Source of the DNA: Arthrobacter zhangbolii | GTDB taxonomy: Bacteria; Actinomycetota; Actinomycetes; Actinomycetales; Micrococcaceae | Direction of reading: 5' to 3' | DNA: 64,000 nucleotides | Assembly (NCBI RefSeq): GCF_022869865.1 | Contig: NZ_CP094984.1 | Coordinates: forward strand, 1,612,001-1,676,000 | Shown: piece after piece, positions 26,929 to 34,072 of the stretch | How the letters are laid out: every line of letters starts with the position of its first letter | Position numbering within the stretch: the stretch's first letter is position 1 | Position numbers and translations under genes: made by a program | Notes under the pieces: generated by a model | What the model saw: the letters and a program-made list of their open reading frames with translations, nothing else | Told to the model about the DNA's origin: nothing | Databases searched by the model: none

Positions 26929-27434
26929 AGTTTCCAAAGCTGAAAGACGGAGATGTCTTTAAAGTTCCCCTAGGCGATGGACGAGCGGCGGTTGGGCAAG
27001 TTATATCGACCTATTTTTCGGCACATTATGTGGTGATTTTTGACTTTGTCGCACAGGAAGATGACATCGAGCTGAACGTTACGAGTGCCCTCCAATCTCG
27101 TCCAGCATTTGGCGGTCTGACTTTCGATGCCCTCTTCCGCCCAGGACGCTGGCAGGTGCTTGGGAATAGTGTAGTGGACGGCAGGAAATTCCTCCCCGCA
27201 TACAAAACCGGGGCAAGTGAGATTGGAAATTGCGTCATCGAGGATTTCAAGGGAACGCGGAGACGGCCCGCTACCGAGGTGGAAGAGGCGATAGTTCCCT
27301 TTCGGACGACCATCTCCCCAATTATTCTTGAACGCGCTATGAAGGCTCACGTAGGCATGGAACCCTGGCTTGACGCCTTCGACGAAGTTCGTTTGGGGCA
27401 AACGGTTAAGAGTGCGGACATTTTTGACGATTGA
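26925..27434 (+). CDS. Imm26 family immunity protein, cognate to the RHS toxin
   Basis: 169 residues. Begins with the Imm26 signature LKDGDVFKVPLGDGRAAVGQ (family described as immunity proteins of polymorphic toxin systems). Later landmarks: YVVIFDF, LFRPGRWQVL, YKTGASEIGNCVIEDF, and the closing VKSADIFDD. Its ATG overlaps the toxin stop (ATGA), so toxin and antidote are translationally coupled. Predicted to bind and block the GIY-YIG-like domain in the cytoplasm. Relatives lie at 37704-38225 and 39414-39947, with an internally deleted one at 39272-39388. Base composition drops compared with the upstream RHS shell. Confidence 0.88.
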   Translation: MKFPKLKDGDVFKVPLGDGRAAVGQVISTYFSAHYVVIFDFVAQEDDIELNVTSALQSRPAFGGLTFDALFRPGRWQVLGNSVVDGRKFLPAYKTGASEIGNCVIEDFKGTRRRPATEVEEAIVPFRTTISPIILERAMKAHVGMEPWLDAFDEVRLGQTVKSADIFDD

Positions 27435-27529
27435 AGAGCTCAACTCATTTTAGTGTTGGTGAAATCACTGGTTGCGCTTGATGGTGTGTGCGGGCTCCCA
27501 GGGAGCGGGTTTAGGTTTAGGAGGCAGTA

Positions 27530-27778
27530 ATGGCTATAACAGCAACGGAAGCCCGCCGGGATCTGGCTCGTCTCATCGAACGGGTAAACGATGACCGCAT
27601 CGAAATCGAGATCGTGTCTAAGCGGGGGTCGGCCGTATTGATGTCGAAAGACGAGTATGACTCGTGGATGGAAACAAACTATCTGCTTAGCTCACCGCAA
27701 AACGCGCAGCGGCTCCTGGCGTCACTCACGTCTGCACGGAAAGACGACACGGCCGAGTATGAGCATTGTGAACAGTGA
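27530..27778 (+). CDS. yefM: Phd/YefM family antitoxin
   Basis: 82 residues. The N-terminal DNA-binding half reads ITATEARRDLARLIERVNDD, and KRGSAVLMSKDEYDSWMET and YLLSSPQNAQRLLASL follow YefM closely. YefM neutralises the ribosome-dependent RNase YoeB and represses their shared promoter. AGGAGG lies 5 nt before the ATG. The stop overlaps a downstream GTG as in intact yefM-yoeB pairs, but no intact YoeB follows, only a frame with faint similarity. It may therefore be an orphan antitoxin. Confidence 0.9.
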   Translation: MAITATEARRDLARLIERVNDDRIEIEIVSKRGSAVLMSKDEYDSWMETNYLLSSPQNAQRLLASLTSARKDDTAEYEHCEQ

Positions 27779-27870
27779 GCCGGCAACACAGTGACCACTC
27801 GACCTGTTCCGCTATCAGCTCGGCGCGGAAGAAGACGCATAACAGATTGTTCCGCATCCTCGTCTCAGTT
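27775..27870 (+). pseudogene. possible remnant of a yoeB toxin gene
   Basis: A GTG overlaps the yefM stop at the place where yoeB normally starts. Within the next 100 bp one frame gives RGRRRITD, recalling the WSRRITDEHRLVY segment of YoeB, and another gives HPRLS. The rest of YoeB is not recognisable. If real, the toxin has lost most of its body by deletion and frameshift. Confidence 0.25.
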
Positions 27871-28029
27871 AGGCGGACGGACACCGTTTGGCTCGGAACA
27901 AAGCAAACGTCACGCCAAGTGCATGATCAAGCGAGGTCTTACGCGGCCTATCCGACATGGATGTCCCAGACAGGCATCGACTCAATCAGCTCAACAGGAC
28001 CAATGAGGTCCGATGCGCCGTCAGCTTGA

Positions 28030-28959
28030 TTATGGATCTGAAACCGGGCCGATCGGGTTAAGCCGGTATGCCACACGAGTGTGGCCCATGGCACGGTATG
28101 GCTGGGCAGACACCTGGGACCTAGGCATGTCGTAGGCAGCCAAATTGTCTTGAGGCGCGATGTAAACGCGCGTCCACTCGCCGCGTTCGGCTGTGATTGC
28201 AGACAGTTGACGGGCAAATAGTCCGTCCTGGTACAGGTGAACACCTTCGTCGGCCCGTGCATGAACCCAGTCGCTGTATCGGTCATACACGAACCTGAAG
28301 GTCACGAAAGGCGTGAAGTCCTGGGCATTGGTTAGCCAAAAGCGTCGAACGTTCTCGTCAATGGGTACCCGACAGGCAGGTCGACGCGATCCCGCAACGG
28401 TGCTTCCAGGTCGCACAGAACGACTTTTCTTTTTGTGCGTGCCTTCGATCATGTCCTGGTCGGAGCGACAGCACGGGACAAGACTGAGGACCCCGGTGAA
28501 TTTGTCGATCTCGTACCTGAACGCCGTGACCGAGCATCCCCAATCTCGCAGCTCCAGGATGCTGCCAGCGGTCTGAGGATGGATGGATTCTCCGATGATC
28601 ATGAGAGCCGGAGATTCATTCACGGTTTCTGGAAGCGGGTGGCCGAAGCGCTGTTGGAAAGCCACCGCCAGGTCGATACGGTCACCGTGACCAACGACGT
28701 GGATGAGCTCCTCTCTTTTCAGCTGCTTGAGAGAGTGCCGATAGTGGAGAATCTGGCCAATGACGGAGGGTTTGGCTTCGTCCCGCTTCAGCTCAACGAT
28801 GTGTAGGAGGCCAGTCGAGTCGATCGCGAGTAAATCAACCTCGCCTCCGGATATCTTCACCTGTCTTCCGATGACCAATAGGTCCTGCCCGGTAAGCCAT
28901 AGCCGGGTTTCCAGATAGTCCTCTAAGTCCTTCTCATAACGGAATCCCAGCAGTTTCAT
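28030..28959 (-). CDS. PD-(D/E)XK nuclease-like protein with NucS/DUF91-type domain
   Basis: 309 residues from ATG 28959 (the frame is open to 29049). Residues ~5-150 match the endonuclease NucS / DUF91 pattern: KLLGFRYEKDLEDYLETRLW, then GGEVDLLAIDSTGLLHIVEL and KRDEAKPSVIGQILHY. The spaced D...E-x-K (EVDLLAID, VELKRDE) is the metal-binding PD-(D/E)XK triad. A basic Lys/Arg-rich linker (HKKKSRSVRP) and a C-terminal domain of unknown type follow. Probably a DNA-cleaving or DNA-binding protein, perhaps in defence; no methyltransferase partner is seen. It lies on the opposite strand to the toxin array, in a probable insertion. Confidence 0.75.
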   Translation of the reverse strand: MKLLGFRYEKDLEDYLETRLWLTGQDLLVIGRQVKISGGEVDLLAIDSTGLLHIVELKRDEAKPSVIGQILHYRHSLKQLKREELIHVVGHGDRIDLAVAFQQRFGHPLPETVNESPALMIIGESIHPQTAGSILELRDWGCSVTAFRYEIDKFTGVLSLVPCCRSDQDMIEGTHKKKSRSVRPGSTVAGSRRPACRVPIDENVRRFWLTNAQDFTPFVTFRFVYDRYSDWVHARADEGVHLYQDGLFARQLSAITAERGEWTRVYIAPQDNLAAYDMPRSQVSAQPYRAMGHTRVAYRLNPIGPVSDP

Positions 28960-29067
28960 GAGTTGGGTCACCACCAGTCGCCCTATTCTTTGTGGAGTGC
29001 GTGGGAAGGTGCTGTGTGGTGGATGGGGCTTACACTTACCCGGACGCAACGGAAAACTGCGCGCGAT

Positions 29068-29529
29068 TCAGGTAACGCTGTTGACTTGCAGACCCGCGAG
29101 CTCACACACAAGGGAGGAGGTCTGGCGGCCGAGCTCCTGATCCAGGACGACTTTCAGGCGAGCAGCGAGGACCTCTCGGTAGAGAGAACCTGAACCTTCC
29201 CTAATACGCTCTGGACGCTCCGGCGGAGAATTGTCACCGGACGCAGAAAGTGTGCTGTCAGCAAGGAGACGGCGTATCGCCGAGTCCCACATCTGGGTGC
29301 CGGTCGTTTTCCAGACTGTGTCAAGAAGGGCCTTCTCCTCGTTGCTGGCGGCACCGCTCTGAGCAAGCACGGTCAGCATCGCAGCACCATATCCAAACTT
29401 GAGGTCGCTAGGGGAAGAAATCGCCTCAAAGGCCCACATGGCCCGCGTCCACCATTCCCTATTGGAATAGAAGTTTCTCGGACCACAGAACGAGGGCACC
29501 ATACCGTTCATGTTCACATGGCGTTCCAT
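29068..29529 (-). CDS. hypothetical protein
   Basis: 153 residues, not recognised. A mostly helical soluble protein (REWWTRAMWAFEAISS; GYGAAMLTVLAQSGAASNEEKALLDTVW; YREVLAARLKVVLDQELG). The ATG at 29529 is preceded 5 nt away by GAGGTGAT, a good ribosome site. It lies 108 bp upstream of the NucS-like gene on the same strand and might be its operon partner. The DNA just upstream (29560-29740) is clearly AT-richer than the rest of the window, a sign of transfer. Confidence 0.6.
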   Translation of the reverse strand: MERHVNMNGMVPSFCGPRNFYSNREWWTRAMWAFEAISSPSDLKFGYGAAMLTVLAQSGAASNEEKALLDTVWKTTGTQMWDSAIRRLLADSTLSASGDNSPPERPERIREGSGSLYREVLAARLKVVLDQELGRQTSSLVCELAGLQVNSVT

Positions 29530-29823
29530 GCATCACCTCGAATCAGCAGCACATCATTCATTACGGAAGTCCCGGAGTGCAATCCTGACGCGGTAATCAG
29601 CATCCGACGTCGGATGCCTAAATAATAAACTAACGATGCGACTTTTGCGAGTTCTTCGAAAGTAGGCGAAATGGGCATATCTTTCGCCGTGATAATCCAT
29701 TGATAAATGAGGATATATTGCATATTTAGCTATATCGTCTGGATGGGCCGGCCGTCGTTTGCTGAGGCCGTGACCTTTCGAAGGGAAGCTCAGGGCGACG
29801 AGCATCCGGTCAAGGCTGGACAA
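29530..29823. other. AT-rich stretch, no reliable gene
   Basis: Two short minus-strand frames (29514-29723, 29554-29823) are open but overlap each other and have no recognised similarity. The first resembles real protein slightly (MPISPTFEELAKVASLVYYL) and has no ribosome site. The promoter of the gene at 29529 is probably here. Confidence 0.4.
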
Positions 29824-30539
29824 ACGAGCATCGTCCGCGCACTCCTCGCAGCAGCGCTACCTCATCCACCCCCCGTCTTCGGACCCAGTTTTTCAAGCCG
29901 GAGGGAACGCCGTTGCACAATGCTTGCACCCCCCAATAGTTTCGTCGTCGCGATTCCGCGGTGTCAGCCATCCCGGTCGCGCGCCCTGGACAACCACACC
30001 GTCGATCCCCGGGAGCTGAGGCCGGTGTGTTCGTTGCTAACGGGTGGAGCTCAGCGGGGACCTAGGCCGAGGCCACATCCCGGATCCCAACGATGGTTCT
30101 TCAGCCCGCGTTTTCTTGCTTTCTGGCGGACATCAAAATAACTGAATGGACCGGAACCAGCCCGGTTCTGGTCCGGTTCGGGGCCAGAACCGGGATATCG
30201 ATAGAGGCCGCCCTGCACTGTGTCCATTTGTGGGCCGGACGTGGGCCATTGTTGGACCACGAAAGCGCTGTTGATCGCACTGGGTCAAATTAGGGTCCGA
30301 TTCGTCCGGATCGTGCCGAGATCTGGCCCAAAAAGGGCCAGATCCCTTTTGATGATCCCACGACGGGAGACCGCTTTCCAGCCACGCGTGGGCCAAATAA
30401 GGGCTTGCCTGCCAGCAACTGGGGTGAAGCGGTTGAAAATAGAATTGGAAAACAGGGGGCAGCCTTCCGCAACGCGTATCCGCAGGGGTCACCGTTCATC
30501 GGATGGTCCGGGGACTAACATTTCGAAGGAACTAATGCA
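29824..30539. other. 716-bp gene-free region with inverted repeats
   Basis: No supported coding frame. It contains a perfect 11-bp inverted repeat (30161-30171 with 30184-30194) and a terminator-like hairpin at 30320-30350. Its end probably carries the promoter for the SUKH-like gene at 30540. It may be the eroded remainder of a toxin cassette or hold a small RNA. Confidence 0.5.
30320..30350 (+). terminator. terminator-like hairpin in the gene-free region
   Basis: Perfect 10-bp stem (30320-30329 with 30335-30344), 5-A loop, followed by CCCTTTT. No upstream gene explains it, so it may end a non-coding transcript. Confidence 0.6.
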
Positions 30540-30881
30540 ATGAAAGAGATAGAATCGCTCCCCGCTTTGTATGAGCACATGATTGAGTGCGGGATTATCG
30601 ATCTGGATCCATGGGCGGTGTTACGGGGAGAAATGCAGCTGCGGCGGGCTCAACATATTGAGAAGGTACTCCCAGGCTGGGGGATCATTCCTTTTGCGCG
30701 GAGGACTGATAACGATGATGTGGCGTGCTGGACCGGCAGCAAGGTTGTAGTGATCGATGACTGGGATGTCTGGCCGGACGAGAATGGCGCGCCTTGGCGC
30801 AAGGTGGAACGGGAATACGCCTCCATGGAGGAATGGTTCCTTGCTGCCGCCCGGGACTTCATCGAGTTCGACTGGAGTTGA
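30540..30881 (+). CDS. SUKH (SMI1/KNR4)-like immunity protein, copy 1
   Basis: 113 residues. Landmarks: LPALYEHMIECGIIDLDPWA at the N-terminus, PGWGIIPFARRTDNDDVACW in the core, VVVIDDWD, and EEWFLAAARDFIEFDWS at the end. The IPFA...D-x-ACW segment is the usual SMI1/KNR4 (SUKH) core; this superfamily contains many immunity proteins that bind nuclease toxins. It is 74% or more identical by eye to 36749-37087, and its last two thirds recur at 38241-38487. No toxin gene precedes it here, so it looks like a stand-alone antidote. It heads a cassette with kptA. Confidence 0.78.
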   Translation: MKEIESLPALYEHMIECGIIDLDPWAVLRGEMQLRRAQHIEKVLPGWGIIPFARRTDNDDVACWTGSKVVVIDDWDVWPDENGAPWRKVEREYASMEEWFLAAARDFIEFDWS

Positions 30882-30988
30882 CCTGGGCCCCCAGAAGGGT
30901 CTGATAGGGGGATTGGCCCTTGTACCCGGATTGCTCCCAGGGGAGAAAATGAACAGTTCCGCCCGGCACACCGAAAGGCACCACGCAA

Positions 30989-31555
30989 TTGACGAGTACT
31001 CCGCGCCGGTCAGCGATCAGCAGGGTGTTATCCCACGCGCTTCGCCATGCCCCGGGTGAATATGGACTGGTGCTGGATCCGGAAGGGTGGGCGCCGGTTC
31101 CTCAGGTGCTCGCTGCCCTGCATCGGTTAGGTCCGGAGTGGGAAGCCGTTGACGAGGAGATGCTTCACGGGGTGCTTGAGGCTGCTGGAAAAAAGCGCCA
31201 TCAGATAAGCGATGGACGAATCCGGGCCGTGCACGGACATTCCGTGCCTGTGCGCCCGGCGGAGGAACCCATTGAGCCGCCCGCGGTGCTTTTCCACGGG
31301 ACCGCGCGAGATACTGTCCCGGTCATTCGGGTTGCCGGGATCCTGCCGATGGGGCGCCGGTATGTCCACCTGGCGGAGACCGCGGAGCAGGCGAGGGAAG
31401 TCGGGCAGCGTAAGGACAGCTCCCCGGTGATTCTTGCCATTGATACCGGTCTGGCCGTCTCGCGCGGTGTTTCCTTCTATCGGTCGGAGTCCGGAGTCTG
31501 GCTGTCCGGTCCCATCCCTGCGGCCGCGGTAAACATACTGGACGTTAGCGACTGA
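30989..31555 (+). CDS. kptA: RNA 2'-phosphotransferase, KptA/Tpt1 family
   Basis: 188 residues, the usual KptA length. N-terminal winged-helix lobe: ISRVLSHALRHAPGEYGLVL with the catalytic Arg19-His20 (LRH) and GRIRAVHGHS with Arg79. C-terminal NAD-binding ADP-ribosyltransferase-like lobe: LFHGTA, ILPMGRRYVHLAE, SFYRSESGVWLSGPIP. The Arg-His-Arg-Arg catalytic set appears intact. The family removes an internal 2'-phosphate from RNA with NAD+, giving ADP-ribose cyclic phosphate; its role in bacteria is unsettled. TTG at 30989 is the best start. It sits inside an immunity-gene array directly after a SUKH gene, and both genes recur as a duplicate at 36749-37604. Confidence 0.88.
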   Translation: MTSTPRRSAISRVLSHALRHAPGEYGLVLDPEGWAPVPQVLAALHRLGPEWEAVDEEMLHGVLEAAGKKRHQISDGRIRAVHGHSVPVRPAEEPIEPPAVLFHGTARDTVPVIRVAGILPMGRRYVHLAETAEQAREVGQRKDSSPVILAIDTGLAVSRGVSFYRSESGVWLSGPIPAAAVNILDVSD

Positions 31556-31610
31556 CAACTAGGTATACGGGCGGCAGAAGGTATGGGAGTAAGGGGGGTA
31601 CGAGTAAACC

Positions 31611-31908
31611 ATGCAAAACAAGACTGGTCTGCTAACTGGAGATATGTCCCGCTTCGCCTTCATTCTGCGGGTGATGGGCCTATCGGATTTGGCACAGGGG
31701 TATGACGAAGTCGCCGGGAAGCTTCGAAAAGATCAGTCACCCGAGACTGTGTTGGAGGCTAAGGCTTGGGGTCGCGAGAAGTTTCGGAAACGGCAGCGGC
31801 AGTCTTAGCGATCGTTACGTTTACAGCGATGGAGTAATCGATGAGTCATTGAATGCCGAATACGAAGCTCTCCTTTACAAACTGACTAACTTTGCGAATG
31901 GCGCCTAG
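31611..31908 (+). pseudogene. frameshifted small gene, possibly an immunity protein
   Basis: Two overlapping frames form one plausible protein. The first (31611-31808) reads MQNKTGLLTGDMSRFAFILR ... EAKAWGREKFRKRQRQS. The second continues from about 31795 with SLSDRYVYSDGVIDESLNAE and YEALLYKLTNFANGA to the stop at 31908. A one-base frameshift near 31795 would join them into about 98 residues. Not recognised; size and place fit an orphan immunity gene. A translated real 65-residue protein cannot be excluded. Confidence 0.45.
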
Positions 31909-32087
31909 GCCGTCCGGTGCGCCCTGCAGTCCTGCGTCGGGCTAGGTCCCTGCGGCGGACAAGCAGCGTCCCGGGCCACCGACGACGTCGTATGTCACCG
32001 CTCCAACGAGCGGCTCGATTCTCGCAAGCGCATTCAGAAGACAATCAGCAGAGAGATTGACGGAGGTGTGTCTAGGGCGGTGCCTTA

Positions 32088-32790
32088 GAACACACCCCGG
32101 CCGGGTCGCGGCTGTATGCCTATGACGTGGCCGGTGAACTGACCTCCGTCACCGAGCCGGACGGGTCCCGGACGGAATATGTCTACGACGGGCTCGGCCG
32201 GAGGTCCCGGCTGATTCGCCCGGACGGGTCCTGGACCGAATACGCCTGGGGGCAGACCGGGTACCTGCAGGAAACTGTGGACCGTACCCCGGACGGGGCC
32301 GAGACTGCCCGGCACCGCTTGTGGGTGGATGCCCTCGGTGAGCTGGCGTCGGTGGATGGCTGCCCGGTGTGGTGGGACAGTGCCAGTGTAGTGCCCAGGC
32401 TGGCTGGCGTTGGTGACGAGCAGGTGTTGAGCCTGCCCGGCGGGGTGACCGGGGTAGGGGAGGCCTGGATCGCACCGGGATGGCGTGCTGCCTGGGCCAC
32501 GGACCAGGACGATCCGTGGGCGGTGCTGGGTGCCTCGGTCATTCCGGAACCGGGCGCCGTCTCCACCGGGTCCGCTCTGGGCGCCACCCCCGGAACAGCC
32601 GGTGGGTTGCCGGCCGGTATCGGTCTGACCGGTGACGGTGGCCTGGATGTTGCGGGCTTGGAATGGTTTGGTGCCCGCGCGTATGATCCGGGAGCCAGGG
32701 GCTTCCTCTCCACCGACCCGCTGTCCCCGGTGCTCGGTGCAGGCTGGGACGGCAACCCGTACTCCTATGCGGGCAACAACCCGCTGAACG
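32088..32790 (+). pseudogene. rhs 3' fragment (second cassette)
   Basis: 703 bp that closely match 25360-26062 of the full-length rhs gene, from the last YD repeats (YAYDVAGELTSVTEPDGSR) through the RHS core (DPGARGFLSTDPLSPVLGAG) to NPYSYAGNNPLN. There is no start codon or upstream shell, so it cannot be made as a separate toxin. Homology stops abruptly at 32790, where the DNA enters a different toxin tail in another reading frame. Such orphan rhs tips act as donors for toxin swapping by recombination. Confidence 0.9.
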
Positions 32791-32794
32791 TTTG

Positions 32795-33057
32795 CCGGTC
32801 CCGATTTATGACTTCACCAGAAAGCACCTGTCAGAACGGCATCACGTCGGCTTGCACGTATGGGCGAATGAGAAGTGGATTAATAATCAAATAATGCAGG
32901 GCAAGGATCTTGTGGACATTGGAGCGCCGATGGGTCCTCGGGTCGGGGGATAACGCCAATGGATCCGAGCCCCTACTACGACGAGGAACTAGAGCGCGTA
33001 GCAGGTTATCCTGGCTATAGTCAGGATCCGCAGGCATCTTGGGACCTGAAACTCTAG
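32795..33057 (+). pseudogene. unrecognised toxin-domain tail, frameshifted
   Basis: Directly after the rhs fragment but one frame off, 32795-32953 reads PVPIYDFTRKHLSERHHVGL and HVWANEKWINNQIMQGKDLV then DIGAPMGPR. A slip in the five-G run at 32945-32949 moves the frame into ITPMDPSPYYDEELERVAGY and ending SWDLKL at 33057. Joined, it looks like the last ~85 residues of an RHS toxin of unknown type. The following gene (33072) is its likely immunity partner. Two frameshifts make it inactive. Confidence 0.6.
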
Positions 33058-33071
33058 GAGATGCACATATT

Positions 33072-33359
33072 ATGCCGCCGAATAATCCCTCATACTTCCG
33101 GCTCGTGTCTTCACCGCGACGTAGGCTGTTTGGGTTTGTAGCCGACCCTGAGTACCTTGTCTTGTCACCTGAAAACGAGCCCAAACGTGTTCGGTTGAGG
33201 GATCTTCCTGCGGCGCTGGGTGTCCCTCCCGGAGGATCGCGCCGCGACTGGCTGGAGTGCGAGATGATTGCGACTGCCTTATACGAGGAAGGAGGGACAA
33301 CAAAGTGGGTGGAATATCCCACCGGGAGGGTTTATAACGATTCCCAATTGCAGCGGTAA
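33072..33359 (+). CDS. putative immunity protein for the second cassette
   Basis: 95 residues, not recognised. Segments: SYFRLVSSPRRRLFGFVADP, KRVRLRDLPAALGVPPGGSR, ATALYEEGGTTKWVEYP. Small, soluble, with a GC content below the rhs shell. It begins 15 bp after the toxin tail ends, the arrangement of toxin-immunity pairs. AGGAG lies about 11 nt before the ATG. Function as antidote is inferred from position only. Confidence 0.55.
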   Translation: MPPNNPSYFRLVSSPRRRLFGFVADPEYLVLSPENEPKRVRLRDLPAALGVPPGGSRRDWLECEMIATALYEEGGTTKWVEYPTGRVYNDSQLQR

Positions 33360-33372
33360 ATTGCTTCGCATG

Positions 33373-33554
33373 CCGGCGGGGCCAGCTGGTCTCCCGCACC
33401 CGCGGAGCCGAGGGCATGGCCTGGTGTTATTACGCGGACGGTTACCGTACGTCCTTCACTGACACCGCCGGCACCACCACGACCTATTCCCGAAACGCTG
33501 CGGGCCGGATTAGGACCGTGCACAACCCCCGGCTGAGGGAAGCGCAGTTCACGC
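33373..33554 (+). pseudogene. rhs YD-repeat fragment
   Basis: Encodes RRGQLVSRTRGAEGMAW, then TSFTDTAGTTTTYSRNAAGR and HNPRLREAQFT, closely matching about 24855-25037 of the full rhs gene. It ends abruptly and the frame runs on into unrelated sequence (PQVHIPKSHTQGRIINDWEL), perhaps the last residues of another toxin. Confidence 0.85.
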
Positions 33555-33616
33555 CGCAGGTACACATTCCCAAGTCGCACACACAGGGCAGAATCATCAA
33601 CGATTGGGAGCTGAAA

Positions 33617-33946
33617 TTGACTGAACCACGACTAGATGTGGGTATTCGACTCTTGTTGAAGCTCTCGACCTATCTTGAAGAATATGGGAAGGGTACAGCA
33701 GCTAATAGGTTTCAACGATGGGCAGATGAACTCAAAACGAATCCTTCAAAGAAGGATCTGTACGAGGTGTGCCGCGGCATCATTGAGGCCTTAGGCGCTG
33801 GATCGGGCCGGGTTACGGACATATATTTTGCTCACCCTGATGGGAGACCGAACATTGAACGCACGAATGATTACATGGAGACAATTCAGGCTGTGCGGCG
33901 GTTCGCGAGACGGGCTGTACCGCCTCGGTCGTACTTTCTTCGGTAG
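33617..33946 (+). CDS. putative orphan immunity protein
   Basis: 109 residues from TTG 33617, with GGGAGC 5 nt upstream; the frame is also open upstream into the rhs fragment. Helical at first (VGIRLLLKLSTYLEEYGKGT; NRFQRWADELKTNPSKKDLY), then GSGRVTDIYFAHPDG and DYMETIQAVRRFARRA. Not recognised with confidence. Its size and position just after an rhs/toxin tail fit an immunity gene. It might instead be read as a fusion with the upstream fragment. Confidence 0.5.
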   Translation: MTEPRLDVGIRLLLKLSTYLEEYGKGTAANRFQRWADELKTNPSKKDLYEVCRGIIEALGAGSGRVTDIYFAHPDGRPNIERTNDYMETIQAVRRFARRAVPPRSYFLR

Positions 33947-34072
33947 CCACGCAGTAGTGGGAACGTGGGGGACGCCAGCTCTCCCAGACTGATCCGGACG
34001 GGAATGCCACCCATTGGACGGACGCCGCTGGACGCGAGAAAAAGCACCTGCCATAACGGGAACGGTGCGGCC

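Noticed and set aside
29514-29823. Two overlapping small minus-strand frames in the AT-rich stretch
   Set aside because: They overlap each other and the start of the gene at 29529, lack ribosome sites and show no similarity; low GC alone keeps frames open or closed by chance.
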